In this document: in pieces, positions 62,510 to 64,000 of the stretch
Numbering within the stretch: position 1 is the first letter of the stretch
Layout: every line of letters starts with the position of its first letter
NCBI GenBank assembly: GCA_964605155.1
Contig: CAZSAK010000009.1
Span: 1 to 64,000 of the forward strand
DNA: 64,000 nucleotides
Reading direction: 5' to 3'
Source: CAZSAK01 sp964605155
Lineage (GTDB): Bacteria; Pseudomonadota; Gammaproteobacteria; SZUA-140
Position numbers and translations under genes: made by a program
The notes under the pieces: generated by a model
Databases searched by the model: none
Told to the model about the DNA's origin: nothing
Seen by the model: only the letters and a program-made list of their open reading frames with translations

Positions 62510-63355
62510 CTAGGCCGCCTTGTGTAAAAACAGGTCCACGGAAATCCTGTACTGGAGGCGCGCATCATTCAGCAGGTCCGTGACTTCATCCTGATCAAGG
62601 CCGGTAATCGCCCAGGCCATGGGATCTATGCGATTATTTTTTTTCGTCGAGACTGCATACCCTTCACTCTTGGTAATCGAGTCAGCCAGATGGATGATTG
62701 CGGCACCGAGTGGCGACTCTTTCGCCCTGGAAGGCTCATGATGATGTTCGACGGCATCCTGGATATGGACCGGTAATTTCCAGGCGCGCAGCAGTGCTCC
62801 GCCGACATGCGCATGATTGAAACCGATCACCTCATCTTCGAGCTCGTAACGTGCCAGATTACATTCATCTTCACGAATATGAACCTTGCGTGCCATCTCG
62901 GGTAATTTATGCTGGATAATCAACTTACCAATATCATGTAACAGACCCGAAACAAAAAACGGCTCTGTATGCAAGGCATTGCATTTCGTAGCCAGTATAC
63001 GGGCAAGTACGCCACAAAACAGGCTATGCTGCCAGAAACTGTCCAGATCGATAGCATCATTTTTGATCCTGGAAAAGGCGTCGATCGTGGAAGACGCCAG
63101 AATGAGATCCCGTAAACCCCGAGTACCAATGACTGTTATGGAGCGGGACACGGTATCAATCCTGGAAGGAAAACCATATAACGGGCTGTTGGCAATCTTG
63201 AGTAGCTTGGCGGTCAACGCAGGGTCCCGACTGATATACTTGCCGATATCCGATGCCGAGCAACTCGGGTCATCGACCATTGCGTTAACTTTTATGAATA
63301 CTTCGGGTAACGAAACAAGTCTGACGGCGCCCCTGACAAGGTCTTGAGGTTCCAT
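62510..63355 (-). CDS. HDOD domain protein
   Basis: 281 aa. The HDOD fold covers residues 12-210: LPEVFIKVNAMVDDPSCSAS, ISRDPALTAKLLKIANSPLYGF, then VSGLLHDIGKLIIQ and VIGFNHAHVGGALLRAWKLP. HDIGK keeps the HD pair, though HDOD proteins are usually regulators without proven catalysis, often in two-component or c-di-GMP signalling. No output domain is attached. AGGAGG lies 9 bases before the ATG. Confidence 0.92.
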   Translation of the reverse strand: MEPQDLVRGAVRLVSLPEVFIKVNAMVDDPSCSASDIGKYISRDPALTAKLLKIANSPLYGFPSRIDTVSRSITVIGTRGLRDLILASSTIDAFSRIKNDAIDLDSFWQHSLFCGVLARILATKCNALHTEPFFVSGLLHDIGKLIIQHKLPEMARKVHIREDECNLARYELEDEVIGFNHAHVGGALLRAWKLPVHIQDAVEHHHEPSRAKESPLGAAIIHLADSITKSEGYAVSTKKNNRIDPMAWAITGLDQDEVTDLLNDARLQYRISVDLFLHKAA

Positions 63356-64000
63356 ATCGATACTCCTCCTTTACAAACGCCCTTCCGTAAAAAGTCATGT
63401 GCTTGTCGATAAGCGTCAGGCCTGGTAGAAATAAATCGTAGAAATATATCCAGGCCTTGCATCGTTGTTATCGCCCGATTGTATCGCTTCTTTAACACCC
63501 TGATCTGTAAAGCGAAAATGTGGTAGCGCCATTCACCTCACAGACTATTCTATGTTTTTTATATAATTCATTCAGTTAGCGATATTACCTGAGACATGTC
63601 TTCAAAAGAAACCGTCATTAACAGGGCTAAAAATGTGCCCTTGGGGCGTTGACTTTCCCCGGGCAAGGGCGATTATTTCCTGTGCAGCGGCCGGATTTAC
63701 TCGTCCGGATACCTCGCCGAGGCCCTTTAGATCGTAGACCTTGTACCACCGGGTTTTCAACTGGATGTCTCTTTTTCAGAACCGCTTCTCAAGGATCTAC
63801 AGCCTGTAACACGGCGCTGGCGTTTATCGCGTGTGCGACGGTCATCGGAATCATATGTTGAGAAATGCCCGCCTGCAGTTGATCATGGTCGTGACGACGG
63901 AAAATCGGCATTGGATATTCGATGAGATTTGTTTACCATTTTCGAACAGTAGTCGATCCATTCGACGGCGAATATGAATTCTTTACGTGAAAGTTTTCAA
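63356..64000. other. Right-end region with no certain gene
   Basis: 645 bases. The leftward HDOD promoter lies at its start. One short leftward frame (63602-63760) may be coding. An ATG at 63974 begins MNSLRESFQ and runs off the window; it cannot be judged. Confidence 0.45.
63602..63760 (-). CDS. Candidate 52-residue protein or gene relic
   Basis: From a TTG at 63760 the frame reads MKTRWYKVYDLKGLGEVSGR, then VNPAAAQEIIALARGKSTPQ and GHIFSPVNDGFF, with a TGA at 63602-63604 and an in-frame stop 6 codons upstream. The composition is protein-like, but only AGAG is present as a ribosome site. I do not recognise it. It may be the end of a decayed gene. Confidence 0.3.
   Translation of the reverse strand: MKTRWYKVYDLKGLGEVSGRVNPAAAQEIIALARGKSTPQGHIFSPVNDGFF

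Noticed and set aside
63974..64000. ATG running off the window end (MNSLRESFQ)
   Set aside because: Only nine codons are visible and no ribosome site precedes it.

Overview
The window reads as chromosomal DNA of a free-living, metabolically versatile gammaproteobacterium. The best taxonomic clue is the order uvrC, pgsA, tRNA-Gly(GCC), tRNA-Cys(GCA), tRNA-Leu(UAA) at 39.7-42.6 kb, the same order as in Escherichia coli and relatives. An Rsd/AlgQ-type anti-sigma factor supports this. A group 3b [NiFe] hydrogenase suggests an organism that meets low oxygen or a mixed redox lifestyle. I cannot name the genus.

Layout. 0-21 kb is an accessory, patchwork region, by eye AT-richer in several genes. 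It holds a DUF1499 membrane protein with a broken second copy 3 kb away, two large TPR-sulfotransferase paralogues, a dTDP-sugar and glycosyltransferase cluster (rmlA, rmlB, GT4, wecE), an outer-membrane barrel without a signal peptide, a RES/Xre toxin-antitoxin pair, a YfdX protein, a cytochrome c, an OmpA-type lipoprotein, a Kef-type antiporter and a secreted protein. 21-25 kb is a four-gene ABC sugar importer (LpqY-SugABC/ThuEFGK-like). 25-35 kb is a stress and carbon-metabolism block: site-2 protease with CBS domains, PfpI, an endonuclease/phosphatase-fold enzyme, DUF883 protein, AI-2E-type membrane protein, BON protein, Fpg/Nei glycosylase, a DUF3330-like small protein and a transaldolase-transketolase fusion. 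35-39.6 kb is an RND pump plus TolC pair with no adaptor. 39.7-49.2 kb is mostly housekeeping: tRNAs, pgsA, uvrC, uracil-DNA glycosylase, an HPF/cold-shock fusion, zwf, rhomboid protease and spoT. 49.4-60 kb is the hydrogenase island: rsd/algQ, maturation protease and hydrogenase subunits leftward, hypC-A-D-F-E rightward, without hypB. 60-64 kb carries Hsp20, an AEC transporter, a YqgE protein with an exported-looking N-terminus and an HDOD protein.

Main discovery candidate. Four copies of a 17-bp element, ATTGATNTNTNTCAATG, lie in front of four transcription units of the 25-35 kb block, and weaker copies lie before other units there and before hsp20. Each contains TTGA-N6-TCAA, the core of a Crp/Fnr-family (FNR/ANR) site. 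Each has a -10-like hexamer about 19-21 nt downstream, the geometry of a class II activated promoter. This predicts one low-oxygen or redox-responsive regulon uniting proteolysis, DNA repair, envelope stress proteins and a fused pentose-phosphate enzyme. The hydrogenase, which might be expected to belong, has no such site in its divergent promoter region.
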